DNA from: Psychromonas marina
GTDB taxonomy: Bacteria; Pseudomonadota; Gammaproteobacteria; Enterobacterales; Psychromonadaceae
DNA: 64,000 bases
Direction of reading: 5' to 3'
Assembly: GCF_030161115.1 (NCBI RefSeq)
Contig: NZ_BSPQ01000013.1
Span: forward strand, 310,001 to 374,000
A model generated the notes under the pieces. That model saw only the letters and a list, made by a program, of their open reading frames with translations, was not told the DNA's origin and searched no databases. Position numbers and translations under genes: made by a program. Shown here piece after piece: positions 8,339-18,551 of the stretch. Numbering within the stretch: position 1 is the first letter of the stretch; each line of letters begins with the position of its first letter.

Positions 8339-10158
8339 AACTTAACTTAAAAACGCCAATTACAACGCCCCTTGTATTATCATTATTACTTTCAGCATGC
8401 GGTAGTAGTGATAGTAATTCCAACGACGATAAAGATGTTCTCCCCCCTGTGTTTGATGGTGTACCCTACGATTACGCGCAATATCAAGACGCCCTCGATA
8501 ATGCTAACTTACAACTTACAGACCTTGCTGACTGTGAAAATAATGATGTTGACCAAAGTTGCTCAAAATCAGATGTTGTCAAAGCAGGAGGTTACCAAGA
8601 CTATGACAATGAACACTTCTATATAGATAGCACCTCTGGCTGGCTTACTTTTGCAATGAGTGGTGATAGCAATCGTTCAGAATTACGTTTTGTTGAAAAC
8701 TTCAAAACCAATTTAAGCGATACACAATATCAATTATCTGCACAAGTAATGCCTATCAACCCGAATGAATCAGTACAAAATAGCAGTGATGGAGAAGAGA
8801 TCACCCTATTACAAGTACATAATAAAGGTGAGTCAGGAGAAACAGACGAAACCGTTTTATCACACCCTCTACTACGTGTAATTTGGGATGGTGAAAATCG
8901 CACCGATGACAATACAAACCTATCCTACAATAACGCCTATTGGGCAGTATTGAAAACCAATGCGTTTGAGTGCTCAGATACATCGAAACCAGCGTACTCT
9001 AATAACTGTGGTGACTCATATGATTATTTATATCTTGGCGATTTTAATCAAAATGAACAGACTTCATTTGATATTATTGTAGGTAATGAGCGCTTAATTA
9101 TTAATGTCGATAATAGACAAAAAGTGGACGTTGACATTAGTTACTGGTCACACTTATATAGCTACTTTAAAGCCGGTGTTTATAATCAATATGAAAACGG
9201 CAACAGCATTGCTCAATTCAAAAGTATTACTTACAGTGAAAACCCTTTTGATGATGAGTCATCAACTGAATTACCAATGAATGATTTAGATCCCTCGCTG
9301 CCCCCTTCTGCTAACTTTGACCTGTCATTATGGTATATCAGCATACCTGTTGATAATGGTGAAGGTGTTGCCACCGGTATCAAAGAAGAAGAACTGAACG
9401 ACGGTTATGAAAACACGGACTATTTTTACACTGCAGCTGATGGTGGCATGGTATTTAGAGTGGGTAAATATGGTTATAAAACGTCAATCAATACTAGTTA
9501 TACCCGTACTGAATTTCGTGAAATGTTACGTGATGGTGAAGATATCGATACCAAAGGCGTCAATGGTAATAACTGGGTATTCTCTTCAATATCAGTCGAT
9601 GAACAAGCTAAAGCAGGTGCTGTTGATGGCATATTAGAAGCGACATTAGCTGTAAACGAAGTTACAACCACGGGTAAAAGTAGCGAGGTTGGTCGCGTTG
9701 TCATTGGTCAAATTCATGCTCCAGATGATGAGCCACTGCGCCTTTACTATCGTTTATTACCAGGACATAGCAAAGGATCAGTCTACTTTGCCCATGAAGC
9801 TAATGGAGATGTTGTAGATTCAGAAATTTATATCGATTTAATTGGCAGTAAAAGCAGTAGTTCAGAACCTAGTGACGGCATCGAATTAGATGAAAAATTC
9901 TTCTATCGCATTGAAGTTGAAGGTGATGAACTTACCGTCACTATTAAGCGTGATGATAAAGCCGATATTGTCGAATCAATCAGCATGGCGAACAGTGGTT
10001 ATGATGTCGCTGGACAGTATATGTATTTTAAAGCGGGGGTTTATAACCAGTGTAAAACAGATGCTAATGGCGATGAGGTCGATCCCGAGGATTTTGCTAC
10101 AACCCCCAATACAGAGTTTGCACAAGCCACCTTCTACTATCTAAAAAACGAACATTAA
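8335..10158 (+). CDS. Alginate lyase lipoprotein with two PL7 domains
   Basis: A 607-residue lipoprotein (lipobox LSAC, Cys22). It carries two complete sets of family PL7 motifs. The first is NRSELR (about 113), QVH (about 160) and YFKAGVYNQ (about 277). The second is RTEFRE (about 391), QIH (about 459) and YFKAGVYNQ (about 564). In PL7 enzymes the Arg, Gln, His and Tyr of these motifs form the beta-elimination site, so both domains could be active. Tandem PL7 domains in one lipoprotein are less usual than one PL7 plus a binding module. The start is GTG; an upstream ATG in another frame closes after five codons. Role: cleaving alginate at the outer surface to oligomers for the KdgM porin and SSS symporters. 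Confidence 0.9.
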   Translation: MKLNLKTPITTPLVLSLLLSACGSSDSNSNDDKDVLPPVFDGVPYDYAQYQDALDNANLQLTDLADCENNDVDQSCSKSDVVKAGGYQDYDNEHFYIDSTSGWLTFAMSGDSNRSELRFVENFKTNLSDTQYQLSAQVMPINPNESVQNSSDGEEITLLQVHNKGESGETDETVLSHPLLRVIWDGENRTDDNTNLSYNNAYWAVLKTNAFECSDTSKPAYSNNCGDSYDYLYLGDFNQNEQTSFDIIVGNERLIINVDNRQKVDVDISYWSHLYSYFKAGVYNQYENGNSIAQFKSITYSENPFDDESSTELPMNDLDPSLPPSANFDLSLWYISIPVDNGEGVATGIKEEELNDGYENTDYFYTAADGGMVFRVGKYGYKTSINTSYTRTEFREMLRDGEDIDTKGVNGNNWVFSSISVDEQAKAGAVDGILEATLAVNEVTTTGKSSEVGRVVIGQIHAPDDEPLRLYYRLLPGHSKGSVYFAHEANGDVVDSEIYIDLIGSKSSSSEPSDGIELDEKFFYRIEVEGDELTVTIKRDDKADIVESISMANSGYDVAGQYMYFKAGVYNQCKTDANGDEVDPEDFATTPNTEFAQATFYYLKNEH

Positions 10159-10202
10159 CTTTATAAGTTAACGTATAAACGAGGAGACTTTACTGGATCT
10201 AT

Positions 10203-10237
10203 AAAAGGGATTATTACATTTAGTAATAGTTCCTTTT
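10203..10237 (+). terminator. Probable terminator after the PL7 lyase
   Basis: An imperfect 15-base stem (AAAAGGGATTATTAC with GTAATAGTTCCTTTT) with a five-base loop, ending in TTTT. A second, smaller palindrome TTAACTT-TAT-AAGTTAA (10155-10171) overlaps the stop codon. Confidence 0.65.
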
Positions 10238-11230
10238 AATTGTATGAATAAAAAGTGAGATTTATTTATACTGACAATTAATCATGTCACTACCGACATA
10301 GATTCTCCCCCGTTACCCCTCCTAAAAACCGTTTAAATTCACGATTTATTGATAAGCATCATTTATATAACCCCATAAATATCGATTTTACCCCCCTCTG
10401 TTATGCTTCTTTTTTTACACGACTTTCGTCAGTTAATATTTATAAAAAATATTGCCACAAATAAAAGTACATCCATCAAAAGTGATAACATTGAGCATGG
10501 TATTTTTCCCAATATCATTAAAACTATTATCACTTTTTCTAGAAAGTAGTAAATAACTAATCAATTGCAGTTAAGCCATCATTTGAACGGCTAAGTAATT
10601 TAAATTAACTATATTTGCCAATATTTTATCACTTAGGGCCAAATAGACTCGTTCGATATCTAACATTGATAACACCTAGTATCAAGAAACAGGTATTGCA
10701 TTCAGTTTAAATTGATCACAACACCAGAGAAATAATAGATTAGCAACCAACACAATAGTATTTATAAATTAACGTAATACAAATCAACGAATAAACATAT
10801 AAATAAAATCATATAAATAATAACTATTAACTAAGAATTAGAGAACAAAAAACAGTAAGCCACTGATTTAAAAGCAAATTAAAACAACCTTAGCACTAAA
10901 CACCATCAGCCAAATTAAAAACAAGACAGCGGTCACAGACCTACCCCCTTAAAATTAGGTATTCTATTTGTAGTATTTTAGACCAGGGAAATGAAAGAGT
11001 TAAGCGACAAAAGCTCCTACATAATGGTCACTACTTATTAATTTATTGGTTATCAAGTAGCAGGTACAAACATTAGCTTATTTGTAAAAAAGCGAATGTT
11101 GGGGTGCAACAGGAATAGCGCTCTTATATTACCAAAACTTAAATCAGTTGCGCCGAGTGCGCCACTCAACTTGTAGCGATATAAAAATAATATTAACGCT
11201 ACAACACAATTATTTAACTGGAAGAAAATA
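10238..11230. other. Intergenic region before the KdgM porin gene
   Basis: About 1 kb without a supported gene. It is AT-rich with no codon-like pattern. GTAATACAA at 10774-10782 is a partial match, in reverse, to the palindrome found before the symporter genes. A long leader or small RNA cannot be excluded. Confidence 0.4.
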
Positions 11231-11962
11231 ATGAAATTACAACATAAAATTGCCTTAGCGATTTCTGCATCACTTATCTCAGGTGCTGCTTTTGCAACAC
11301 AAATCGATTACCGTCATGAATGGAAAGCTGAAAGCAAAACTCAAGCTAACCGTATTAAACTAGGTTCAGGCTTTAAAATCAATGATGATTGGAAAACCAA
11401 TGTTGGCGTTGAAATGAAATTTCAAAGTGATGATGCTGAACGTTCGTTTTCTGATCTTAAATTAACAGAAACAGAATTAGATCTAGGCGCAACTTACAAA
11501 ATCAATAAAAACTGGGAACTTAAACCTGGTATGCCAATCGCAATGACTTCTGTGCGTACAGTAATTAAACCACAGCTACGTGTTGTTTATAAAGCAGATA
11601 TGGGTCTAACAACTGCCTTACGTTACCGTTATGAAGTTGCTAACTATATCGACGGAGAAGGTAAAACAGGTCTGGATGACGTGTACTCTGAACGAACTAC
11701 ACAATCTAAAGTAACGTTAACGGGTGCATACAAGTTTGAAGATCTACCAAACCTTAAAGCAAGCTACGAAGCAAACTACTGGAAGTCTCATAACGACCTG
11801 AAAACATTTGATAATGGCAATGATAATTACGACCTAGGTCTTAAAGTCGGTTACCAACTTGGTGATTGGCAGCCATATGGTGAAATCTGGGATTCAAGTG
11901 TAAGTTCAAGCCATGACCAACGTCAATTAAAATACCGCCTTGGTATTAAATACAAATTCTAA
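11231..11962 (+). CDS. KdgM-family oligosaccharide porin
   Basis: A 243-residue porin with a Sec signal (ends SGAAFA, residue 22). The mature start TQIDYRHEWKAESKTQANRIKLG, here described only by its YRHEW and KxxxNR pattern, and the C-terminus YRLGIKYKF are typical of the KdgM family of 12-stranded channels for acidic oligosaccharides (oligogalacturonate; oligoalginate in marine bacteria). GGAAGA lies before the ATG. Its place between the PL7 lyase and the symporters points to alginate oligomers as substrate (inference). A strong terminator follows. Confidence 0.88.
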   Translation: MKLQHKIALAISASLISGAAFATQIDYRHEWKAESKTQANRIKLGSGFKINDDWKTNVGVEMKFQSDDAERSFSDLKLTETELDLGATYKINKNWELKPGMPIAMTSVRTVIKPQLRVVYKADMGLTTALRYRYEVANYIDGEGKTGLDDVYSERTTQSKVTLTGAYKFEDLPNLKASYEANYWKSHNDLKTFDNGNDNYDLGLKVGYQLGDWQPYGEIWDSSVSSSHDQRQLKYRLGIKYKF

Positions 11963-12017
11963 ATTGACCTTAAGGTGATCGATAGACAAGCGCTATTGAC
12001 AAGTTAATTTCGGTTGC

Positions 12018-12043
12018 AAGGCTGTTCACTGAACAGCCTTTTT
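12018..12043 (+). terminator. Intrinsic terminator after the KdgM gene
   Basis: Stem AAGGCTGTTC/GAACAGCCTT with loop ACT, followed by Ts. Confidence 0.92.
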
Positions 12044-12793
12044 ATTTATCAGCCATCAGGTAGTTCCTCCACATTTTTCTCACTCTCTGCATACAAATAT
12101 CCGAGTTTTTTATCTTTTTACACGTTGAGATGATCACTGACTTGTAACTAAAGCTATCAGCTAGAGCAATAATGAATCCTACACAATTCAATCGCCCGGC
12201 GATTAAGTACCTGCAAGCTATATAAAATAGCGATTATTACCTCTTGCACTATCTTCCATTTCGCATCTAAAACCAATTTACAACGTTGGGAAAAACTAAC
12301 CATAAACGGTCATGGTCCATACTGGTATCCCCTTTGTTATAGTAAAACCATATCATCTAATCTATCACTGCTAGTGAAAATAAAAGACAGCCCTACTGTA
12401 TTGAGTTGCCATAGCGCGTAAAGCCTCAATGACGCGCCTGCTCCCTATCACAGAGCCTCAATAAGGCCTTATTACAATAATATGAAAGAGTCTATCAATA
12501 CACTACAAAGGCATCAAGGTAAGCTTAAATTTGCAGGAGGAGATACAGAGGAGTAATAGCGATGTTTTTTAGCCAGATAATATAATTAGTTTCGTTGAGG
12601 TCGAATCTAGACCATCACAACCAATGTTAATCGCTTAGCTGATTCATCTATTAAGTTAATGACAATACGAGTTGTTGTTGAACGACAAAGGAATATCAAC
12701 GCACAGACCAACAGAGTGTTCAATAATTAAGATCTGTGGATGGGTTGGAACTGAACAGAGGCGTTATAAAAGTATATAAATTGGGTATAAAAA
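12044..12793. other. Intergenic region between KdgM and the first symporter
   Basis: About 750 bases between two convergent genes. No gene-like frame longer than a few dozen codons and no recognised element were seen. Confidence 0.4.
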
Positions 12794-12825
12794 AGCGGTT
12801 AGACCGAATAAACTGTCTAACCGCT
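12787..12825 (-). terminator. Terminator of the first SSS symporter gene
   Basis: On the minus strand, stem AGCGGTTAGAC/GTCTAACCGCT (11 bases) is followed by a run of six Ts. Confidence 0.9.
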
Positions 12826-12869
12826 ATATATATTTATACATTTGAACCAGAGATAAAACTAACTATTAA

Positions 12870-14648
12870 CTAAGCTTTCTTAGCGTTAGCTTCTTCTTTA
12901 GTTGAGCCGTCTACCGCTTTAATCAACAGAAGACCAACAGCTAGTACGATACCACCACATAATACGAAGATTAGACTTTGCATGAATGGGTTTGGCACAA
13001 AGAACATTGCCATGATACCAACACCAGCAGAGCTGATTAATAGACCAAGCATTTTACGTTGCTTGTTATCTAGTACTTGTTGAGCAGCAGTTTCATTAAC
13101 AAGCGGCGTCGCTAAGTTATTGAAGAATAAATCAACATCTTTCTCACGTTCAGCAGATAATGGTTTGTAGAAGAACGTAGTCGCACAGAAGAAACCACCT
13201 GTGATGACAATGTGACCTAGCAGACCAAGACCAACTTTAAGATCTTTCCATTCACGACCCGTTAGTGGCGTTTCAAGGCTGAACCAGTTTTGGATATCTT
13301 CCGCAGAGATAACTAAACCTACGTAGTAAGATACACAACCACCAACGATTAATGTTGCCCATGCAGCCCAATCCGGTGTCTTACGAATGAAGAAACCACA
13401 GAAAGCAGGAACAGTCATTGGGAAGCTGATTAACGCACCCACATACATCATTGTATCGAATAAGCTCAGGCCTTTAAGTGAGTTAATAAATAACGCCACC
13501 ATAATAATCACAAGACCAAATACAGCAGATGTAATCTTAGAACATGTTACAAGCTCTTTCTCAGTTGCGCCTGGACGTAAAACAACTTGGTAGAAGTTTT
13601 TAACAAAGATACCAGAGTTACGGTTTAAGCCCGAGTCCATTGAAGACATCGTTGCCGCAAACATCGCAGAGATAAGTAGACCAACCATACCTACAGGCAT
13701 GTATTCACTTACAAAGTAAAGGTAAGCATAATCTGCAGCTTTTTTACCCGCATCAGGGTAAACAGCAAATAGGTCAACACCTGTTGACGCAAGGAACCAA
13801 CTTGGTAGGAACCAAATAATAGGACCGATTGTCATTAGAATACAAGCAAGTAGTGCTGCTTTTTTTGCATTCTTAGAGTCTTTTGCCGCAAGGTAACGGT
13901 AAGAGTTAAGCATATTATTAGTGATACTGAATTGCTTAACAAAGATAAAGAATGACCATAAAGCAAAAATACTAAAGTAGTTAATTTCTGTACCAACAAG
14001 GAAAGTAACTTCACGTGTCGCTTCGAAACCCTCGATGATATTAGAGATACCACCACCTTGGTTAAGTGCAACAATTGCACACGTAATGGTTACTGCCATG
14101 ATGATAACCATCTGCATAAAGTCAGATGCGATTACCGCCCAAGAACCACCAGTCACAGACATACCGAGTACCACTAAACCAGTAATCCAGATAGTTAACT
14201 CTATATCAACACCAAAGAGACCAGAGGCGATAATAGCAAGACCGTTTAACCAAATACCCGCATTGATTACACTGTTTGGCATACTTGTCCAAGTAAATAC
14301 TTGTTCATTTTTGCTACCAAAACGTTGACGTACAGCTTGAATTACCGTTACTACACGTAGTTGGCGGAACTTCGGTGCAAAGTACAGGTAGTTCATTAAG
14401 TAACCGAATGCATTTGCAATAAAGATAATCGCAACGGTAAAACCATCGTTATACGCTTTACCAGCAGCACCGGTGAATGTCCAAGCACTAAATTGTGTCA
14501 TGAATGCGGTTGAACCTACCATCCACCAGAGCATATTACCGCCCCCACGAAAGTAGTCACTGGTATTGGATGTAAATGTCCTGAACATCCAGCCAATTGC
14601 GATTAAAAATAAGAAGTACACACCCACGATGAGTATATTAAAATCCAT
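12870..14648 (-). CDS. Sodium:solute symporter (SSS family), copy 1, likely oligoalginate uptake
   Basis: A 592-residue inner-membrane protein with about 14 hydrophobic segments and the SSS-family N-terminus (YFRGGGNMLWWMVGSTAF, SAWTFTGAAGKAY). The arrangement recalls the Toa symporters that import unsaturated alginate oligomers or monomers in Vibrio splendidus. It has a close paralogue at 20342-22138. AAGGGCT precedes the ATG. The gene is monocistronic, closed by a strong terminator. Upstream (14706-14743) is a palindrome plus CRP-like site found at the same spacing before copy 2. Substrate is inferred from the neighbours, not from residues. Confidence 0.85.
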   Translation of the reverse strand: MDFNILIVGVYFLFLIAIGWMFRTFTSNTSDYFRGGGNMLWWMVGSTAFMTQFSAWTFTGAAGKAYNDGFTVAIIFIANAFGYLMNYLYFAPKFRQLRVVTVIQAVRQRFGSKNEQVFTWTSMPNSVINAGIWLNGLAIIASGLFGVDIELTIWITGLVVLGMSVTGGSWAVIASDFMQMVIIMAVTITCAIVALNQGGGISNIIEGFEATREVTFLVGTEINYFSIFALWSFFIFVKQFSITNNMLNSYRYLAAKDSKNAKKAALLACILMTIGPIIWFLPSWFLASTGVDLFAVYPDAGKKAADYAYLYFVSEYMPVGMVGLLISAMFAATMSSMDSGLNRNSGIFVKNFYQVVLRPGATEKELVTCSKITSAVFGLVIIMVALFINSLKGLSLFDTMMYVGALISFPMTVPAFCGFFIRKTPDWAAWATLIVGGCVSYYVGLVISAEDIQNWFSLETPLTGREWKDLKVGLGLLGHIVITGGFFCATTFFYKPLSAEREKDVDLFFNNLATPLVNETAAQQVLDNKQRKMLGLLISSAGVGIMAMFFVPNPFMQSLIFVLCGGIVLAVGLLLIKAVDGSTKEEANAKKA

Positions 14649-14705
14649 GTTAAAGCCCTTCGGTTAATTAGAATTAACCAGACAATATATGAAGTCGTGA
14701 AGTAT

Positions 14706-14716
14706 TTGTATTACAA
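14706..14716. promoter_or_regulatory. Palindromic operator candidate TTGTATTACAA before SSS copy 1
   Basis: An 11-base perfect inverted repeat with a single central base, 58 bases before the start codon. The TTGTnnnACAA form fits operators of FadR-type GntR regulators; such a regulator gene is at 22718-23431. The identical sequence lies 57 bases before SSS copy 2. Confidence 0.65.
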
Positions 14717-14727
14717 TAATAAAATAC

Positions 14728-14743
14728 TGTGATTCAAATCATA
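14728..14743. promoter_or_regulatory. CRP-like site before SSS copy 1
   Basis: TGTGATTCAAATCATA matches TGTGA-N6-TCACA with one mismatch in the right arm. It lies 11 bases from the TTGTATTACAA palindrome, the same spacing as before copy 2. Confidence 0.55.
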
Positions 14744-16165
14744 TTAAAAAAATCAAACACACAACAACAACAAAAAAATCAAAAAAAACAAAAATACCAA
14801 CAATGCATTGAAATCAAATAAGTTACCATCAAAAACAGAACAATAAACAACCTATCTTAAAGTGGGAGCATAACCACGGTGCATTTATGGAGATTGAGCT
14901 GTAAATCAAAATCATTAGTATTACTAATGCAAATTCAAATGGAAATAAATAGGTAGTTATTACATAAAAGCATGAAAGATAATGGGGAATAATGTGCATT
15001 ACTATTAATTAATTTTTTTAGATACACAGGCATGTAAAATACGTTGCTAATTTGTATCAATTAAAATCTACAAAGAGTTGTAATGACAATGTGAAACGAC
15101 TCAATACGTATCGAATAAAAAACACCCTATGCTACTAGTGTTTGATATCGCCAAATCCCCCCCCCCATGATCATACAACACAATAAAAATCAAACTGACA
15201 CCAATCGCGACATCAATTTTTAATCCAAGAATAAGCAGCAAGCAGCGTTCTTCAATGTGCCCCCTTTAGCTGCATTTAACTACAACCCCAATATCACACT
15301 CAATTATTTCACAATACAATGATTTAATAGAGTAAATGTCATACTAATTTCTATGCCTAAGCTGTTACTGAATTGGCATCTTAAATAGAAATTGATCGTG
15401 ATTATTGCTTTGTTTGCGTAATATACTGGCATACATTGCTGAGATATTAGAGATTGTATTAGACACTAAGTAGTAAGATATATTTCTAAATATTCCCCCT
15501 TAGAAACTTAAAAAATTCATTTTTTAGGCAAAACAATTAACCTGGGAATGATCTGTTATTTTGGATGCTGTATTAGGATAAAATGCTCAGCACTTTCTAA
15601 TCTTCGTTACTCTGTAGGTAAAGACGACATACTTTTTAGCCATTACTTTCTATCTACCTCGTGAATGACTCCATCAATTAATCATATTAATTATTTTTAG
15701 ACAGAGAAATTAAGATAGTGCCAAGAAACGACTAGGCACTCACCTTAACTTTGTAAGATAAATTTTAATACTTTTTCTGCTTTTCAGTAACCCAATTAAA
15801 TATTTTACAGCGTTTATAGACTTAACATTCACCACAATAGAACTGCCACTAAAAATATTCCGCGATTAAAGACTAAAAAAATACTACGTTACTATTGCCC
15901 TCAGAAAATGACCTGCGGGCATAAATATAACCGATATAAATTAGACAATTAACCTACTTCCTTTCCATATAATTCTTCCTATCACTTACGCTTAACCAAA
16001 ATTATTAATATTTGGCTTCGAAACTCCCCCCTATCTCACACACATATATTTTCATTGTGTTCATTGCTCCCACAGAAAATATAACCATCTCCAAAATAGC
16101 TTGCAAAGGAAATAAACGCACACCAAAGGATCAACAAAAGATAAAGCACAAAACAAAAACCTTAG

Positions 16166-16181
16166 CGTGACACCAATCACA
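16166..16181. promoter_or_regulatory. CRP-like site before general porin 1
   Basis: CGTGACACCAATCACA keeps GTGA-N6-TCACA. A matching site lies at the corresponding place before porin 2 (18239-18254). A second TCACA block, in CCAGATCACA, follows about 75 bases downstream in both copies. Confidence 0.55.
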
Positions 16182-16356
16182 AGCACGGCCTTTTATAATA
16201 CAAAAACACAAAAAAAATCGCATAAAATAGAGATGTCAACACAGAACCAGATCACAGTAAAAAACATAACATACACAACAAGCAAATAAAAACAAACACT
16301 TACAATAACTCGACAACAAAAAACAAGAAAGTTCCATCAGGTTGCAGCAAAAGATT

Positions 16357-16371
16357 TCAAATGCTAATCTC
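16357..16371 (+). promoter_or_regulatory. Probable promoter block of general porin 1
   Basis: TCAAATGCTAATCTC is identical before both porins. It contains TGCTAATCT, which looks like an extended -10 element, 113 bases before the start codon. Confidence 0.5.
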
Positions 16372-16482
16372 ATTTTCAGTCAGCGGCCATCAGCGCTGTT
16401 GTCATAAAGTATTATCAATGCAATATAAATGCGCTTCATAAAGGCGCGATTACAACTCAAATCTTAAATAGGGAAGTTTAAT

Positions 16483-17493
16483 ATGAAAAAGGCTATTCTT
16501 GCGGTTATTATTCCATCAATATTATTTACTAGCTCTGCATTTGCTGGTATCTATTTAGTTAAAAACGATGATGTTTCGGTTAACTTTAATGGTGATATCG
16601 ATCTGAAATTGCTTTACAAAGAAAATAACGATGTAAATACATCATCAATTGATGCTAACTTCGATGATTTTGACTTCACATTCAAATACTTCGTTTCAGA
16701 TGGTTTAACATTAATCGCAGAAACTGATTGGACATCAGAGTCTGATAAAAAAAGTGGTGTTGTTAATGCTGGTGTTTGGGCTGGTTTTAAAACAGATTAT
16801 GGTTTATTACGTTTTGGTTACCAAGCAAACTCATTTGACCCCTTTGGTATCGATAGCTCAGAGTTAACAAGTGCAGGTATGGCATCTGGTGACTTAGATG
16901 GTGACGGTACAGATCACCCAGAATCAATCGTTTATGAACATAAAATTAATAACGTTTGGTTCAGTGGTACCTACGGTTATGAAGGCGCAGATAAAGATCA
17001 GTCTCGTCAGTTACAACTAGCAGTTAGATATATAGTTAAAGACTTAAACTTTGGTGCAGGTATTGGTAATACAAAAGCATTTGAAGATGATGACAGCTCA
17101 GCCACTTACGGTGATGTAATAGCAGACGGTACTTATGCTCAAGCTGAAGTTGATTACACTTGGGGTAAATTACGTACAGCTGCACTTGTTTCTTACCTTA
17201 AAAATGATACAAATGATCGTGAGTTAAATGGTTATGAAATTGATGTGAGCTACATGATCACATCTAAACTAAGATTAGCAGCGGGTTGGGATCGAATCGA
17301 CCAAGATATGGGTGCACTTGAAGATGATAACTCAATTGATAACGTATACCTTGCATTAAAATATAAATGGAATAAATATGCATCTATCCATGCAGAGTTA
17401 GGTCAACGCGATGGTGATTTTGCAAAATTTAATGGTAGCGATAAAGCATATGACGAGAAACTTGCTGGTATCCTTCTTGATTTAGATTTCTAA
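16483..17493 (+). CDS. General (OmpC/OmpF-like) porin, copy 1
   Basis: A 336-residue Gram-negative porin with a 21-residue Sec signal (ends TSSAFA). The mature protein is acidic, has repeated strand-like segments such as GLLRFGYQAN and ends in ILLDLDF with the terminal Phe needed for outer-membrane assembly. It differs from the copy at 18552-19562 by only six residues (positions near 9, 167, 204, 257, 303 and 326). GGGAAG precedes the ATG. Its place between two SSS genes suggests a diffusion route for oligomers (inference); a plain general porin is the alternative. Confidence 0.85.
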   Translation: MKKAILAVIIPSILFTSSAFAGIYLVKNDDVSVNFNGDIDLKLLYKENNDVNTSSIDANFDDFDFTFKYFVSDGLTLIAETDWTSESDKKSGVVNAGVWAGFKTDYGLLRFGYQANSFDPFGIDSSELTSAGMASGDLDGDGTDHPESIVYEHKINNVWFSGTYGYEGADKDQSRQLQLAVRYIVKDLNFGAGIGNTKAFEDDDSSATYGDVIADGTYAQAEVDYTWGKLRTAALVSYLKNDTNDRELNGYEIDVSYMITSKLRLAAGWDRIDQDMGALEDDNSIDNVYLALKYKWNKYASIHAELGQRDGDFAKFNGSDKAYDEKLAGILLDLDF

Positions 17494-17526
17494 GCTTATC
17501 TTCATCAGTTAGCATGATGTAAATTT

Positions 17527-17560
17527 ACGCCTTAAAGAGTTACCTTTTTAAGGCGTTATT
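17527..17560 (+). terminator. Terminator of general porin 1
   Basis: Stem ACGCCTTAAA/TTTAAGGCGT followed by a T-rich stretch. Confidence 0.85.
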
Positions 17561-18238
17561 TATTAGTGAACTAATACCCGCCATTACTTAACTCTGTCAA
17601 ATTTACCATTAACACACTATTAATTTATCTAACCCATAATAGATGATGTCATAGCAACTGACTCATTAGCAGATCAATATCCCTGCTTAATAAGCTTTAT
17701 TACTTAGTTGTAAATGTTGCATTAACGTAAGGTTATGGGGGCAGAGTTTAAAGCTTGTTGGCAGAAGTGATGATCAGCAGGCGCATAGTTACTTAATTAG
17801 TTATGTAATAATTGCGTAATAGATGGTGATTAAATGTAGATGGCTACCTCTTATTCTAACCAGCAATATAGGAAAAATATTCATATAGATTGGTAGTACG
17901 TTCTTCTCTTCGTCTTTAACCAGTAGTAAACCAATCGCAAAAACAATACCGCCTTGGTGTTAAATATAACGTCTAAACGAACCTAGTTTAATTAAATTAT
18001 TTAGCCCCCTCTAAGGAGGATGATTTTATTTTTTATCCCCACCATTGATGCCAATAATTTATGTTAGCGCTAGTCACATCAACCTAGTTCCACATTAATT
18101 TAACTTCTACAAGACACTCTCTCTATTAGGTAGTTTTATCCGCTTTATTGCCAATAAAATAATGAAACCTTCTACCCACAACAAAAACACAAAAAAAACA
18201 GAACAAGAAAATAAAAACAAAACAACGGTTCACTTATG
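17561..18238. other. Intergenic region between the porins, homologous to the region after porin 2
   Basis: No intact gene. The sequence from about 17740 to 17912 aligns in patches with 19950-20090, for example AAGTGATGATCAGCAGGCG at 17765-17783 and 19972-19990. It then runs into the gene fossil at 17914-17970. Confidence 0.65.
17914..17970. pseudogene. Chimeric fossil: SSS 3' end joined to KdgM 3' end
   Basis: Bases 17914-17953 match codons near the 3' end of SSS copy 2 (20416-20455, read on the minus strand) with one mismatch. Bases 17946-17970 match the 3' end of the KdgM gene (11932-11956, plus strand) at about 22 of 25 positions. The two matches share ATACCGCC, so the parts seem joined at an eight-base microhomology. 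Confidence 0.75.
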
Positions 18239-18254
18239 GGTGACCAAAATCACA
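18239..18254. promoter_or_regulatory. CRP-like site before general porin 2
   Basis: GGTGACCAAAATCACA keeps GTGA-N6-TCACA. ACAGATCACAT (18320-18330) follows about 75 bases on, as in copy 1. Confidence 0.55.
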
Positions 18255-18429
18255 AACACAAACAAAAAACACAATAAAAACACTCAATGTAAATGATAAA
18301 TTAGTGATGCAAATACAGAAACAGATCACATTTCATAATAAACCACTGTTTCATTAAGCACTACATCAACAACTTACGTTTAGACGTTAGAAAAAACCAT
18401 TACTTACCCTCTATTTGCAGCATAAAAAA

Positions 18430-18444
18430 TCAAATGCTAATCTC
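18430..18444 (+). promoter_or_regulatory. Probable promoter block of general porin 2
   Basis: Same TCAAATGCTAATCTC block as before porin 1, ending about 108 bases before the start codon. Confidence 0.5.
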
Positions 18445-18551
18445 CAAATCAGTCAGTAGACACCACTGGCAATACATTGTTTTTTTAACAGCAACTTACA
18501 GAACCACTGCTTTAAAAAAACTTTTGAAATGAAACTATAGGGAAATTTAAA

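Larger units (their letters stand above)
14744..16482. other. Long divergent intergenic region, with a C10 tract
   Basis: About 1.7 kb of AT-rich DNA with no supported gene. A run of ten Cs stands at 15157-15166, striking against the base composition. The last 350 bases hold the promoter elements of the first general porin. Confidence 0.5.

Noticed and set aside
12481-12556. A 24-codon ATG frame between KdgM and SSS copy 1
   Set aside because: Too short, not followed by a coupled gene, and expected by chance.
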